A DNA stretch of 45,993 bases from Rhabdochromatium marinum (GCF_016583795.1 NZ_NRRS01000029.1:1-45993), one strand, 5' to 3'; shown: positions 33,634-42,732, counted from the stretch's first letter. The notes: generated from the letters alone by a model not told the origin. Translations and numbers: made by a program.

Positions 33634-36600
33634 ATGCGCCGATTTCTGCGCGCACTGATCGTCAGCGGTTGGCTGCTCGCCACCGCCGCCGGGCCGCTGG
33701 GTGCTGACATTGCCACCGATGGCTCCCTGGGGCCCATGGTGGAGCTGACTGGCCCGGACATGCAGATCGGGGCCGAACTCGGCCAGACCCGCGGCACCAA
33801 CCTTTTCCACAGCTTTCAGCGCTTCAATATTCCGACCGACCAGAGTGCTACCTTCACCGGTCCGGACCACATCCAAAATGTCATCGGCCGGGTCACCGGC
33901 GGGCAGACCTCCAACATCGACGGCCAGTTGCGCTCCGAGGTTGGGCAGGCCGATGTCTACCTGATCAATCCCGCTGGCGTGGTGATGGGACCGAAGGCGA
34001 CCGTCGATGTGCCAGCCTCGCTGCATGTCAGCACCGCATCGGAGCTGCGTTTTAAAGACGGCAGCCGCTTCTCCGCCACCGATCCCGGCGCCAGCTCCCT
34101 GACCCTGGCCGCGCCCGAGGCGTTCGGATTCTTGGGCCAGCAATCGGCGGCCAACCTCCAGCTCAACGGCAGCCAGCTTCAGGTCCAGCCCGGCGAGACG
34201 CTGAGTCTGAGCGCCGGAGACATCGCCATAACCGGCACCCAAGAGCACACCGCCACCCTCACCGCCGCCGGTGGTAGCCTGCGCCTGGACGCCGTTGGTC
34301 AGAGCCAGATCGCGCTCCCGATTGCAACACCCTGGCCGAATCAGGAGACCAATATCCCGCATCAAGGACAGATGAATATCACCACCGCCAAGCTTGACAC
34401 CAGCGGTAACGGCGGCGGACTCATCACCGCGAGCGCGGGCCGCGCTCACCTGACGGACACCCGACTGATCGCTGAAAATCGTGGAGTAACAGACGCGAGC
34501 GGTGGCATCTCGATCGCAACGACGGGACGACTGAGCATGAATCTAAGCCAACTTCTTGCGAACACAGTCGCAGCCGGGCAAGGGGGTATCGTCTCAGTCG
34601 ATACGGGTAAACTATGGATGAATGCAGCCACAATCGCCACCAACGCCTATTTCGATCCAAGTATCGCGGCCAGCGATCCCATCGGCGCTGCGGGTAAGAT
34701 CGATGTCCGCACTCAACAAAACATGCGGCTTCAAAACGACAGCCTGATCCAGAGTGCGACAGCCGCCCAAGGCGCAGCCGGCGATCTTCGCGTCGAGGTG
34801 GGCGGCAGGCTGGACATGCTAAACGGCGCGCAACTCTGGAGCGGCACCTTTTCGGATGCAGACAGCGGCACTCTGCAGCTCTCGGCCACCAGCGTCCGTC
34901 TTGATGGTGGAGGTCTGGCAGATGTTTTCACATCGATTGCTACCACCGCTGAGACGGGTTCTTCAGGTCACGCCGGAGACATTGGTCTTCAAGTCACTAG
35001 AACGCTTGAGGTTCTAAACGGCGCGGAAATTTCAAGCAGCACTTCAGGGTATGGCCAAGCCGGCGATCTCAAAATCGCGGCTGGTGCCCTTGAGCTTGAT
35101 GGCGGCGACCCAGCCGTTTTCGGGACCAGCATCGATGGGTTCAGAGGCATCGGCAGCAACGCCTACTCAGGTTCTTCCGGAAACGCCGGCAACATCGATT
35201 TGTACGTCGACGGGCACTTGAGCGTGGTCAATGGCGCGCAAATCACCAGCAGCACCTGGGCCAGCGGTGATGCCGGAAACCTTCGGATCAGCGCCGATAA
35301 CGTGCGGATGGATAGCGCATATACCGGGTTCACCGGCATCGCAAGCAGCGCCGAACCGGGTTCCACCGGCAACGCCGGCAGCATCTCCCTGAAGGTCGCA
35401 AAGACACTGGAAATCCTCTCGGGCGCCGCCGTCTCGACGGTGACCTGGGGGCGCGGCGACGGGGGGCGCTTGAGCATCCGCGCTGGTACCGTCAATCTGG
35501 ACGGTGGTTATTCCGGACAAGTCACCGGCATCGCAAGTCATGCCTACCCAGGATCGACTGGCGATGCCGGCACCATCCGTCTGTATGTCGATGATCTGCT
35601 TCAGGTGCAGAATGGCGCAGAGATTGCCAGCAACACCTGGGCCACTGGCAATGCTGGAACCCTGGAAATCGCGGCTGACCGCCTGCGACTCGACAACGGC
35701 GGCTTGGAGGATCAACCGACCATCATCTCCAGCCGGGCACTGGCAAGCTCCACGGGAAATGCCGGCTTCATCGGACTCGACATTCACGGCTTGTTGGAAG
35801 TTCTCAACGGTGCCTGGATATCGACCAGTACCTTTGGTACTGGTGATGCCCTCGGACTGAGCATCGCCGCTGGCGCCGCTTACATTGATGACAACGGTCT
35901 TCTCGGCCAGTCGACCGGCATCGCAAGTAGCGCAGGATCAAGCGCATCCGGCAATGGAGGAACGCTGTCATTACAGATCGAAGGCAGGTTGGATATCCTC
36001 AATGGCGCCAGAATCCTAAGCACAACGGCGGGCAGCGGCGATGCTGGAACCGTGAATATTCAAGCCGGCTCGATTCAACTCGACGCCGGTCCTTCGAATC
36101 AAGGCACGGCCATCACAAGCAATGCTGTCCCCAACTCGACAGGTAATGCCGGCACTCTCAATATTGATGCCCGAGATGGCATCGCCGTACGCAAGGGGGC
36201 CGAGATTTCCAGCAATACCTTCGCAGTCGGCAATGCTGGAACCATCCATCTTCGCACCGCCGACCTGATGCTTGCCGATGGATTCATCGCGAGCCTGTCA
36301 TCTGGGGCCGATTCGGGCCAACCGGGCAATATACGCATCGCCGTACCGCAAATCGACCTCGGGCAAGGCTCTTGGATCACGATACAGACTGAGCAGACGC
36401 CTGGAGATCAGGCGCTTCGTGTTGACCAAACGCATCGCATCCATGTGGATACCGAACGCCTGATCATGAATGACAGCGTGATCGATGCGACGAGTTTTGG
36501 CACCGTTCCGGCCGCTACCGTTGTCGTCAACGCCGACACACTCCAACTGACCAACAACAGCCGGATCACCACGCAATCCCTGGCCGCCGACGCCGGCCCC

Positions 36601-37131
36601 ATCACCCTTACCGGCGGCTATCTGTGGCTGCAAGACAGCCAGATCACCACCTCCGCCGAGGGCATGCGTGGCAATGGCGGCAATATCAACCTGGCGCCGC
36701 AGCAACTGATCCTCGACGGCGGCTTTATCCAGGCCAATACGGCGGCGATCGGTGCCAGCGGCGGGGACATCAAGATTGGCAGTCAGGCGCTGATCGCCAG
36801 TCACGATCAGATCGAGATCGGCGGACTCGAACGCGCGGACTTCATCCCCGGCAGTGGCCAGAATGTCATCCAGGCCGCCGCGCCGCTCGGTATTCAGGGC
36901 GACATCGCGCTGGCTACGCCAGATCTCGACATCACCGCCACCCTGGTGCCATTGCGCACGCCCTTTGAGGATCCGAATGCGCTTTTGAGCGACCTGTGTC
37001 AGATTGCGGATACGAGCAACACCAGTGCGCTGGTTAAACAAGGCCGTGGCGGTGTGCCGCCGGATGCCAGCGGGTCGGTGTCGGCAATGCTCGACAGCGA
37101 ACGCCTTAAGCGGCTGCTGCGCGACCATTGA
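33634..37131 (+). CDS. TpsA-like filamentous haemagglutinin exoprotein 3
   Basis: A 1165-residue exported protein: signal peptide (MRRFLRALIVSGWLLATAAG, cleavage likely before ADIATDG), two-partner-secretion domain with VYLINPAGVVMGPKATVDV, a beta-helix passenger with about seven repeats of roughly 75-80 residues (pattern STGNAGxIxLxV, LEVLNGAxISSST, GDAGxLxIxA, TGIASxA), and the shared tail ending GRGGVPPDASGS and LKRLLRDH. An ACAGGAAG at 33618-33625 serves as ribosome-binding site. The 3' end faces the TPR gene with 44 bases between stops. Adhesion, aggregation or surface-layer roles are possible. Confidence 0.88.
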   Translation: MRRFLRALIVSGWLLATAAGPLGADIATDGSLGPMVELTGPDMQIGAELGQTRGTNLFHSFQRFNIPTDQSATFTGPDHIQNVIGRVTGGQTSNIDGQLRSEVGQADVYLINPAGVVMGPKATVDVPASLHVSTASELRFKDGSRFSATDPGASSLTLAAPEAFGFLGQQSAANLQLNGSQLQVQPGETLSLSAGDIAITGTQEHTATLTAAGGSLRLDAVGQSQIALPIATPWPNQETNIPHQGQMNITTAKLDTSGNGGGLITASAGRAHLTDTRLIAENRGVTDASGGISIATTGRLSMNLSQLLANTVAAGQGGIVSVDTGKLWMNAATIATNAYFDPSIAASDPIGAAGKIDVRTQQNMRLQNDSLIQSATAAQGAAGDLRVEVGGRLDMLNGAQLWSGTFSDADSGTLQLSATSVRLDGGGLADVFTSIATTAETGSSGHAGDIGLQVTRTLEVLNGAEISSSTSGYGQAGDLKIAAGALELDGGDPAVFGTSIDGFRGIGSNAYSGSSGNAGNIDLYVDGHLSVVNGAQITSSTWASGDAGNLRISADNVRMDSAYTGFTGIASSAEPGSTGNAGSISLKVAKTLEILSGAAVSTVTWGRGDGGRLSIRAGTVNLDGGYSGQVTGIASHAYPGSTGDAGTIRLYVDDLLQVQNGAEIASNTWATGNAGTLEIAADRLRLDNGGLEDQPTIISSRALASSTGNAGFIGLDIHGLLEVLNGAWISTSTFGTGDALGLSIAAGAAYIDDNGLLGQSTGIASSAGSSASGNGGTLSLQIEGRLDILNGARILSTTAGSGDAGTVNIQAGSIQLDAGPSNQGTAITSNAVPNSTGNAGTLNIDARDGIAVRKGAEISSNTFAVGNAGTIHLRTADLMLADGFIASLSSGADSGQPGNIRIAVPQIDLGQGSWITIQTEQTPGDQALRVDQTHRIHVDTERLIMNDSVIDATSFGTVPAATVVVNADTLQLTNNSRITTQSLAADAGPITLTGGYLWLQDSQITTSAEGMRGNGGNINLAPQQLILDGGFIQANTAAIGASGGDIKIGSQALIASHDQIEIGGLERADFIPGSGQNVIQAAAPLGIQGDIALATPDLDITATLVPLRTPFEDPNALLSDLCQIADTSNTSALVKQGRGGVPPDASGSVSAMLDSERLKRLLRDH

Positions 37132-37175
37132 AGGCGACCTTGTTAGCTTGAGCGTCGTTCGCAGTCGCGCATGGC

Positions 37176-38399
37176 TCAACTTGCCTGTTCGAAATCGGCG
37201 TTCGCGCGATGATCCAGCCACTCCAACCATTGGCTCGCCTGTCGGTGTTGTCGCGGATAAGCTTCGGCCTCCTGCAAGGCCGCCTGGGCGGTATCCAGCG
37301 CCTTGGCCTTGACGGCGGCGATACCGAGCAACAGCCAGGCCTCGCCGGCATTAGTCAATTGCCGGGTGGCCAGTGCCCGCCGATAGGTGTCGATAGCTCG
37401 TGTCCAATGACCTTGCTTGTAGTGGCAATAGGCCAGGTCTGCGAGCCAATCGGGGACGGGCTTCGCATGCTCGACGACAAGAGCGGTTAATTCCGCTTCC
37501 GCCTTGTCCCAGGCACGCGCTTGCAACCAAGCTGTAGCCAGACGCTTCCGGTTGGCGTCGTTCCTCTCTAGGCGACCATCGGTCAAGGCTTGTTCCAAGA
37601 GTTCAGCCGCCTTCAGGGGTGCGTCGAGGTGCCGATAGAGTTCGATTAAGCGATCGCGCTCTTGAGGTTGCTCCAGCAGACCCTGGCGCTCCATCGCCTG
37701 AAGCGTTGCGGCCGCCGCGCGTTGCTCCCCCAGTTGTAGTTGCAGCCTGGCCAGTTCCCGCCAGTAGAGACGCTCTGCGGGGTACCAACCCAGCGCTTGG
37801 CGGGCCAATGCTGCGGCCGACTCGGGGCGGTCGGCCTGGCGATACAGCACTAATAAATGGTTGATATCGTGGCGCGCGGGTCGAACGGCGTCCTTCAGCC
37901 GCCGTTCTGCCGTCTCGATGGCCTCCGCATAAGCGCCAGCCTGGCTTTGAGCCCGGGTAAGATAGAAAGCGGCTTGGGGGTAGTCGGCAGGATCGAGGCC
38001 GCGCAGTTGTTCCATGGCCCGTCGCGGTTGCTCTTCTCTTAAATACAGTTGGCCTAACTGATAGCGAATCTCATGTTGTTCTGTGGTCGTCAGTGCCTGG
38101 GCGGCCAGCGCTTGCTCGAAAGCCTGAATGGCCAACGCCTGCTGATCACCCTGCAAGTAGGCGTGACCGAGAAACCGCTTGAGGGTGGCTCGCTCATAAG
38201 GGTCGAGATTGTTGCGATCCTGTAAGTGCAACAGGCTTTGGATGGCTGATTCAGGTTGGCCTTGATCGAGATGGCGGATGACCTGTTGTAGGGGCGCCTT
38301 GAGCGCTGGAGCAATCGCCGGCCCGGCTTGGGCGCTGGCGGTTAGCAGGAAGACAACGGCAAGCAGCCACCGCTGTCTTGCCAAGGACGAGATGGTCAT
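37176..38399 (-). CDS. Periplasmic TPR-repeat protein of the TonB operon
   Basis: A 407-residue exported protein with signal peptide (WLLAVVFLLTASAQAGPAIA) followed by about ten tetratricopeptide-like helix pairs, e.g. RFLGHAYLQGDQQALAIQAF, RYQLGQLYLREEQPRRAMEQ and DLAYCHYKQGHWTRAIDTYR. In TonB2-type systems a TPR protein commonly closes the operon and is thought to help the TonB complex engage an outer-membrane partner. It is the last gene of the leftward operon, 19 bases after tonB. Confidence 0.85.
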   Translation of the reverse strand: MTISSLARQRWLLAVVFLLTASAQAGPAIAPALKAPLQQVIRHLDQGQPESAIQSLLHLQDRNNLDPYERATLKRFLGHAYLQGDQQALAIQAFEQALAAQALTTTEQHEIRYQLGQLYLREEQPRRAMEQLRGLDPADYPQAAFYLTRAQSQAGAYAEAIETAERRLKDAVRPARHDINHLLVLYRQADRPESAAALARQALGWYPAERLYWRELARLQLQLGEQRAAAATLQAMERQGLLEQPQERDRLIELYRHLDAPLKAAELLEQALTDGRLERNDANRKRLATAWLQARAWDKAEAELTALVVEHAKPVPDWLADLAYCHYKQGHWTRAIDTYRRALATRQLTNAGEAWLLLGIAAVKAKALDTAQAALQEAEAYPRQHRQASQWLEWLDHRANADFEQAS

Positions 38400-38418
38400 G
38401 GTGCTGGCCTCAATGATC

Positions 38419-39126
38419 CTAGTTCCTTAAAGCAAAGCGAATCGTTTGGGTCACGCCAGGGAAATCGGCCGGTTGCGGTCGAAAGCGCCAGCGCCGGATA
38501 GTACTTAGTGCCTCGCGTTCGAACACTCCAGGCGGATGCGCCGCGATCACTTGTGGATGGCTGACACGGCCCTGGCGGGTGACTGTGAATTTGACCGTCA
38601 CCGAACCTTCAATCCGCCGACGCTTGGCGTTGGCTGGATATTGCGGCCGCGGTGCAAAGGTCGCGCGTCGATCGAATTTGGCCGGTGCAGCAGCAGGTTT
38701 TGGCGCGGCTGGTTTGGCTGTGGCGGTCGACTGGCGCGCAACCTTCGGCTGGCTGACCGTCTTTTTATGTACTTTTGGTTTTGGTCGAGGCTTAGGCTCG
38801 GGCGGTTTTTCCACCGCTGGCAGATCCAAAGGGCGTGGATCCAGGGGAAGTTCCAGCGTTTCTGGCAGAGGTTCAGGGTCCAAAGGCTCAGGTGGTTCAG
38901 GGGGCTGTGGTTCTGGCTCCGGTTGTTCGGGGGGCTTGACAATGGGCTGCGGCACTTCAGTTTCAGAGCTCGCGGCCTCGACCAAATAGACAACGCTTGG
39001 TATCGGAAGTTGTTTTTTTGTGTCTTCCGCGCGCGTGTCGATGAGGGTTTGCATCAACCACACCAGAGCCAGAATAGCGGCCATCGCCAATGGCAAGGCC
39101 GCAAAATTTCTCAGTGTTTGGTGCAT
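38419..39126 (-). CDS. tonB: TonB energy-transducing protein
   Basis: A 235-residue inner-membrane protein: one N-terminal membrane helix (ALPLAMAAILALVWLMQTLI), a periplasmic Pro/Glu then Pro/Lys-rich spacer (PEPEPQPPEPPEPLDPEPLP, KPRPKPKVHKK), and a C-terminal TonB domain (RPQYPANAKRRRIEGSVTVK, FTVTRQGRVSHPQVI, ALSTIRRWRFRP). It carries ExbB/ExbD-derived energy to outer-membrane transporters. The membrane helix lacks the classical SHLS motif of E. coli TonB, as is usual for TonB2-type proteins. It is 13 bases after exbD. Confidence 0.93.
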   Translation of the reverse strand: MHQTLRNFAALPLAMAAILALVWLMQTLIDTRAEDTKKQLPIPSVVYLVEAASSETEVPQPIVKPPEQPEPEPQPPEPPEPLDPEPLPETLELPLDPRPLDLPAVEKPPEPKPRPKPKVHKKTVSQPKVARQSTATAKPAAPKPAAAPAKFDRRATFAPRPQYPANAKRRRIEGSVTVKFTVTRQGRVSHPQVIAAHPPGVFEREALSTIRRWRFRPQPADFPGVTQTIRFALRN

Positions 39127-39139
39127 GGATGATCTTCGT

Positions 39140-39544
39140 TCAAGGCTGATTCTCGGCCGCCACCGCGACCTTGTCGACGCCCGCCAGGCGAATGCGATCG
39201 AGCACCTTGATCAACAGTCCGGTATCGACCGAGGCATCAGCCTGGATGACTGCACCGTTTTGAGGATTATCCACCCGCAGCTTTTCCACCATCGGGCGTA
39301 CCGCCGCCAATGCGACCTGACGGCGATCGATCCAGATGCGCCCTTGCGCATCAATGCCGACAAAGAGCGTCGAGGTCTCACGTTTCTCGGCAGTAGCGGC
39401 CATGGGACGAGCGAACTCGACCCCGCTTTCCTTGACGAAGGTAGCGGTGACGATAAAGAAAATCAGCATGATGAACACCACGTCGAGCATGGGCGTCAAA
39501 TCGATCGTGCTGTCTTCCTGAGTGTGGCTTCTACGGCGTCGCAT
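39140..39544 (-). CDS. exbD: ExbD/TolR-family proton-channel subunit
   Basis: A 134-residue inner-membrane protein with a short cytoplasmic start (MRRRRSHTQEDSTIDLTPML), one membrane helix (VVFIMLIFFIVTATFVKESG) that begins with the conserved proton-binding Asp of LTPMLDVVF, and a small periplasmic domain. It works with ExbB as the proton-driven motor for TonB. Its start overlaps the end of exbB by 14 bases, implying coupled translation. Confidence 0.95.
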   Translation of the reverse strand: MRRRRSHTQEDSTIDLTPMLDVVFIMLIFFIVTATFVKESGVEFARPMAATAEKRETSTLFVGIDAQGRIWIDRRQVALAAVRPMVEKLRVDNPQNGAVIQADASVDTGLLIKVLDRIRLAGVDKVAVAAENQP

Positions 39545-40097
39545 GGGGGTCTTCCGTTAATGCGAGTTGATTGTCGATGTGGCGTAGCCGGCGCTTGATC
39601 CAGCTTTCCAATAGCGCTGCTGCGTACAAGCCCGATAGGGCCATCACCATGCCCGCCATGGTTGGAATGGTCGCGCGCGAAATCCCTGCGGCTAGAGCGC
39701 GCGGATTGGACGCGCCAGTTAACGCCAGCACGTCGAACACCTCAAGCATGCCGGTTACGGTACCGAGCAGGCCAAGTAAGGGAGCCAGGGCGATCAAGGT
39801 CTTGATCAAATGAAAATGCCGCCAGGCATGCTGGCGCAGCTCGCTGATCAACCCCTGGCGCGCTCGTCGTGCCTGCCAACTGTGGTGTTCGGTGCGGGCC
39901 TGCCATTGACGTTCGGTCTGGCGCACATCATATTTCTGAGCGAATGCCAAATAGAACAGGTGTTCGAACACCAAAAACCACAGCAGCAACCCGGCGACCA
40001 AAACCAACCACAGCACGGGCCCACCCAGTTCGAGAAACGCTTGCAGGTCATTGATGCCGAGCAGCCGTAGGCGAAGCTGTTCGAGGACCGCGTTCAT
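39531..40097 (-). CDS. exbB: ExbB/TolQ-family motor subunit (short form)
   Basis: A 188-residue inner-membrane protein of the MotA/TolQ/ExbB family with three membrane segments: LGGPVLWLVLVAGLLLWFLV, the helix within LIKTLIALAPLLGLLGTVTG and TIPTMAGMVMALSGLYAAAL. The conserved LGLLGTVTGMLEVF stretch is present. It overlaps the upstream TtpC-like gene by 4 bases (ATGA). A short ExbB2 with a long TtpC-like partner is the signature of TonB2-type systems in vibrios and relatives. Confidence 0.93.
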   Translation of the reverse strand: MNAVLEQLRLRLLGINDLQAFLELGGPVLWLVLVAGLLLWFLVFEHLFYLAFAQKYDVRQTERQWQARTEHHSWQARRARQGLISELRQHAWRHFHLIKTLIALAPLLGLLGTVTGMLEVFDVLALTGASNPRALAAGISRATIPTMAGMVMALSGLYAAALLESWIKRRLRHIDNQLALTEDPHATP

Positions 40098-41482
40098 GAT
40101 CTGCTGACTTTGGTCGCCTCAAGACGTTTCACCACCAGAGCGACGGCTTGTTCCTCCAGAATTTCTTCGGTTCGCAAGCGAGTGCCGTTGGCGACGCTGT
40201 GCAACAGCAACAGCGGGATGGCGGTGATCAATCCGAGCACGGTGGTGACCAACGCCTGGGAAATGCCACCGGCCATCAGTTTCGGATCGCCAGCGCCATA
40301 CAAACTGATGGCCTGGAAGGTGAGAATCATGCCCACCACGGTACCAAGCAATCCCATCAGAGGCGCGATGGCAGCGAGCAATTTCAACAATGGCAAACCG
40401 CGATTGAGCCGAGGCGTTTCTTCCAGAATGGCTTGGTCGAGTCGGTGCTCCATCAACTCCAGATCGCTGCCGGCTTGGATGCCCTGCAACGCGAGCAACA
40501 CCCGACCGAGCGGATTATTGGGCTGGAGCTGATCGGAGTCCTTTAGCTGGCGCCGGACCCGGGCGAGCGTCAAGCGCAGTTGCAGAATGCGCAGCAGCGC
40601 CAACACGATGCCGACTGTCGCCAGCCCTAGGATGAGGTAACCGACCAGGCCGCCCTGGCGCAGGCGTTCGATCAAATTCGGCGTCTGCACCAGCAGACCC
40701 AGGATGGCACCGCGCGACGGATCAATGGCGCCGGTGATGGCTTGTCCAGGTTCGGCGCTTTCGATCGCCTTGGCGGCCTTGAGATAGCGACGGGCGGGCT
40801 GGCGGCCAAGTTCCCGCAACGAGTTGTCTTCGACTTGGTAATCCAGATAGCGACCGTCATACAAAGCGACGAAGGGGCCCACGCGGGTGATTTCGACTTC
40901 CGTGTCGTTACCTGCGGCCTGGATCACCGGGGCGGTGAAGGTCTTGACCTCCCCTTGAGCCTTGAGCGCTTCCAGCAGGGTGACGAGCAAGCCGTTTAGT
41001 TGCTCGGGTTCCGGCAAGCGCTCATCTTGGGCAAGTCGTGCGAGGTGCTCGGTACGATGCGGGTGCTCGACGTTGACCAGGGAGTCGTTTAGTTGGCGTT
41101 CGAGTTCGGCGGCTTGTTGGCGCACCACCTCGAACAGGCCCGCGTAGGGTCCAAGTCGATCACGCAGTGCCTGGTGCGCTTGTTCGACTTGGGCTGCGAG
41201 ATCCTGCTGGCGCGCTTCCAAAGTATCGACCACCTGTTGCTGCGCGTCCACGGCTTCTTTAAGCGGTCGGTATTCCGCCTCAATGACTTGCCATTGCCGC
41301 TTGAATTCAGCCTCGCGCTCGGCCTGGCGCTGGCGCGCTGCCACTTGCGCCTGTTTGGCCTGTTCGATCAGCTGTTCGAGGTCAGGGGTCGCGGCATGGG
41401 AAGCGAGCGGAACGGCTAAGGCCAGCAGGATGGCCAGGATGACTGAGGGAACATAGTGCGAAAAGCGGGGCATGGGGTTCAT
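40094..41482 (-). CDS. ttpC: TtpC-like long ExbB-family protein with periplasmic coiled coil
   Basis: About 462 residues. A signal peptide (SVILAILLALAVPLASHAAT) is followed by a 200-residue coiled-coil periplasmic domain (QAQVAARQRQAEREAEFKRQ), then a MotA/TolQ/ExbB domain with three membrane helices (LVGYLILGLATVGIVLALLR, LLKLLAAIAPLMGLLGTVVG, TTVLGLITAIPLLLLHSVAN). This matches TtpC, the extra component required by vibrio TonB2 systems. The open frame reaches 41695 but would overlap the DUF3450 gene by 179 bases; the ATG at 41482 (or 41473) puts the signal peptide at the start. Confidence 0.88.
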   Translation of the reverse strand: MNPMPRFSHYVPSVILAILLALAVPLASHAATPDLEQLIEQAKQAQVAARQRQAEREAEFKRQWQVIEAEYRPLKEAVDAQQQVVDTLEARQQDLAAQVEQAHQALRDRLGPYAGLFEVVRQQAAELERQLNDSLVNVEHPHRTEHLARLAQDERLPEPEQLNGLLVTLLEALKAQGEVKTFTAPVIQAAGNDTEVEITRVGPFVALYDGRYLDYQVEDNSLRELGRQPARRYLKAAKAIESAEPGQAITGAIDPSRGAILGLLVQTPNLIERLRQGGLVGYLILGLATVGIVLALLRILQLRLTLARVRRQLKDSDQLQPNNPLGRVLLALQGIQAGSDLELMEHRLDQAILEETPRLNRGLPLLKLLAAIAPLMGLLGTVVGMILTFQAISLYGAGDPKLMAGGISQALVTTVLGLITAIPLLLLHSVANGTRLRTEEILEEQAVALVVKRLEATKVSRS

Positions 41483-41516
41483 GAATGGGTCCAACATCAA
41501 CAGCGGTGGGCGTCGC

Positions 41517-42317
41517 CTATTTGCGCAGCGGTACCAGTACCAGATCGGGTGGCATTTGCTTGCGGGCCATGCGGATCGCGCGGCGAACCTCGCGGTTGAG
41601 TGCCGGATCCAGTGGTTGCCATTCCCCCGTTTTCCGGTCCCACCAGGCGCCGTGCTCGCCATCCAAATGCTGATAGACCAGTGCCACCCGACCATAACGC
41701 AGATACGTGACCCAGGGCTGCTCGTGCTCGTCGCCAGCCGTGCGTTCGGGGTCTTCGATCAGCTCGCCGTCATAGGTTTCGATGTCGCGCCCGTATTCCA
41801 ACTCCCGTTGGTAGGCAAGTAGAATTTGGCGTAGCCGTTCGGCGGGGCTCGCGTCGGGCCTTTGGAGCCGCAGGGCGAGCTGCTCGACCTGCTTGAGTCG
41901 GGCTTCGCGTTGAAAGGGGAGATCGGCGCGAATGAACTGATCTAGCGCGTCCACGAGTTGCTGCAGAAAAGCGTCGAGATCCGCATCCGGTGGGACACGA
42001 CGCAACTGTTGGTGCAAGGTCTCCAGCGTTTCGGTCAGCTGTTGAAGGTCCGTCTCCAGCGCGATCTCCTGCCGTGCCAGCCGCTGTTGGCGCGCCAGCA
42101 ACGTCCAATACTCATCGGTCATGCGACGGGTTTCGGCGTCCAGCTGATTGATGGTCTGCTGTGAAGCGATCTCCTCATTGAGTGCTTCAAGTTCGACCGT
42201 CTGAAGTGTCTCGGCCGTTCCCGTCTCAGCAGCGACCAGTGGTCCAGCGACTAAGGATAGCCACACCACAAGAACATAAAAAAAATGGCGAATCGACCAG
42301 TGTGACGAAAGCAGCAT
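41517..42317 (-). CDS. DUF3450 periplasmic coiled-coil protein
   Basis: A 266-residue exported protein. A signal sequence (SIRHFFYVLVVWLSLVAGPL, cleavage likely before AAETGTAE) is followed by a long helical coiled coil (NEEIASQQTINQLDAETRRM) and a C-terminal domain (EQPWVTYLRYGRVALVYQHL, GAWWDRKTGEWQPLDPAL). This is the DUF3450 family, almost always the first gene of TonB2/TtpC-type operons, as here. The frame is open to 42557, but the ATG at 42317 has AAGGA 5 bases before it and starts right at the signal peptide. Confidence 0.88.
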   Translation of the reverse strand: MLLSSHWSIRHFFYVLVVWLSLVAGPLVAAETGTAETLQTVELEALNEEIASQQTINQLDAETRRMTDEYWTLLARQQRLARQEIALETDLQQLTETLETLHQQLRRVPPDADLDAFLQQLVDALDQFIRADLPFQREARLKQVEQLALRLQRPDASPAERLRQILLAYQRELEYGRDIETYDGELIEDPERTAGDEHEQPWVTYLRYGRVALVYQHLDGEHGAWWDRKTGEWQPLDPALNREVRRAIRMARKQMPPDLVLVPLRK

Positions 42318-42366
42318 GAGGTTCCTTGAAGACGACGACATAAGGATGGAAACGCGATTCGTTTGC

Positions 42367-42376
42367 ATTATAGCAA
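42367..42376 (-). promoter_or_regulatory. Extended -10 promoter of the TonB operon
   Basis: Reading leftward, TGCTATAAT (a TATAAT complementary to 42367-42372 with the extended TGn element just before it) lies about 50 bases upstream of the DUF3450 start codon. The -35 region is weak, which extended -10 promoters tolerate. No Fur-box-like sequence was recognised nearby. Confidence 0.55.
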
Positions 42377-42566
42377 GCATCAAGACTCGAAGGCTACTAG
42401 GGGAGCGCTGATCTATTCGCCTTGCTGGCTGAGGTTGGCGCAAATTGTACTTATTGTGTTTTTCAGGGTCAATAAAATAGGGATGAGTCGCAACAATGAG
42501 TGCGAAATCGCTCGGATTTAGCCGGTTCGGCTCCCGCACGTACTCCATCAATCGCATCCCCGAACC

Positions 42567-42732
42567 CTACAGCAGGGGCTCGCCTGGATCGCGGTTGCCG
42601 CAGAACAAGATAAAGCGGCACACCCAGAATTCGTATGCCTGCTCGGTGCAGATTGAGTACTTGCGCGCCGCCGCATCTCCGACACCATACGCTCCAGTAG
42701 CGACCGATGTGCGTCCCTAACCCCGTCCAGTG
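42567..42732 (-). pseudogene. Remnant of an integron-type integrase N-terminus
   Basis: Leftward, LDGVRDAHRSLLERMVSEMR is followed, one frame over from 42662, by KYSICTEQAYEFWVCRFILF then CGNRDPGEP and a TAG at 42567-42569. The KYSIxTEQAYxxWxxRFILF pattern is the N-terminal SAM-like DNA-binding domain of integron integrases and close tyrosine recombinases. The catalytic domain is absent and the frame is shifted by an extra two bases near 42663, so it is dead. Its orientation, opposite to the cassette genes at 43200 and 44046, is the normal integron layout. Confidence 0.65.

Noticed and set aside
37132-37175. Terminator between exoprotein 3 and the TPR gene
   Set aside because: Only 44 bases separate the stops and no stem followed by a T-run is visible.
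41483-41695. N-terminal extension of the TtpC-like protein
   Set aside because: It would overlap the DUF3450 gene by 179 bases, has Trp/Arg/His-rich shadow composition, and would bury the signal peptide.
42317-42557. N-terminal extension of the DUF3450 protein
   Set aside because: The frame is open, but the signal peptide starts at the ATG at 42317, which has a ribosome-binding site; the promoter box lies inside the extension.
42496-42720. Short plus-strand frame upstream of the TonB operon
   Set aside because: It is antisense to the integrase remnant and shows no protein features.
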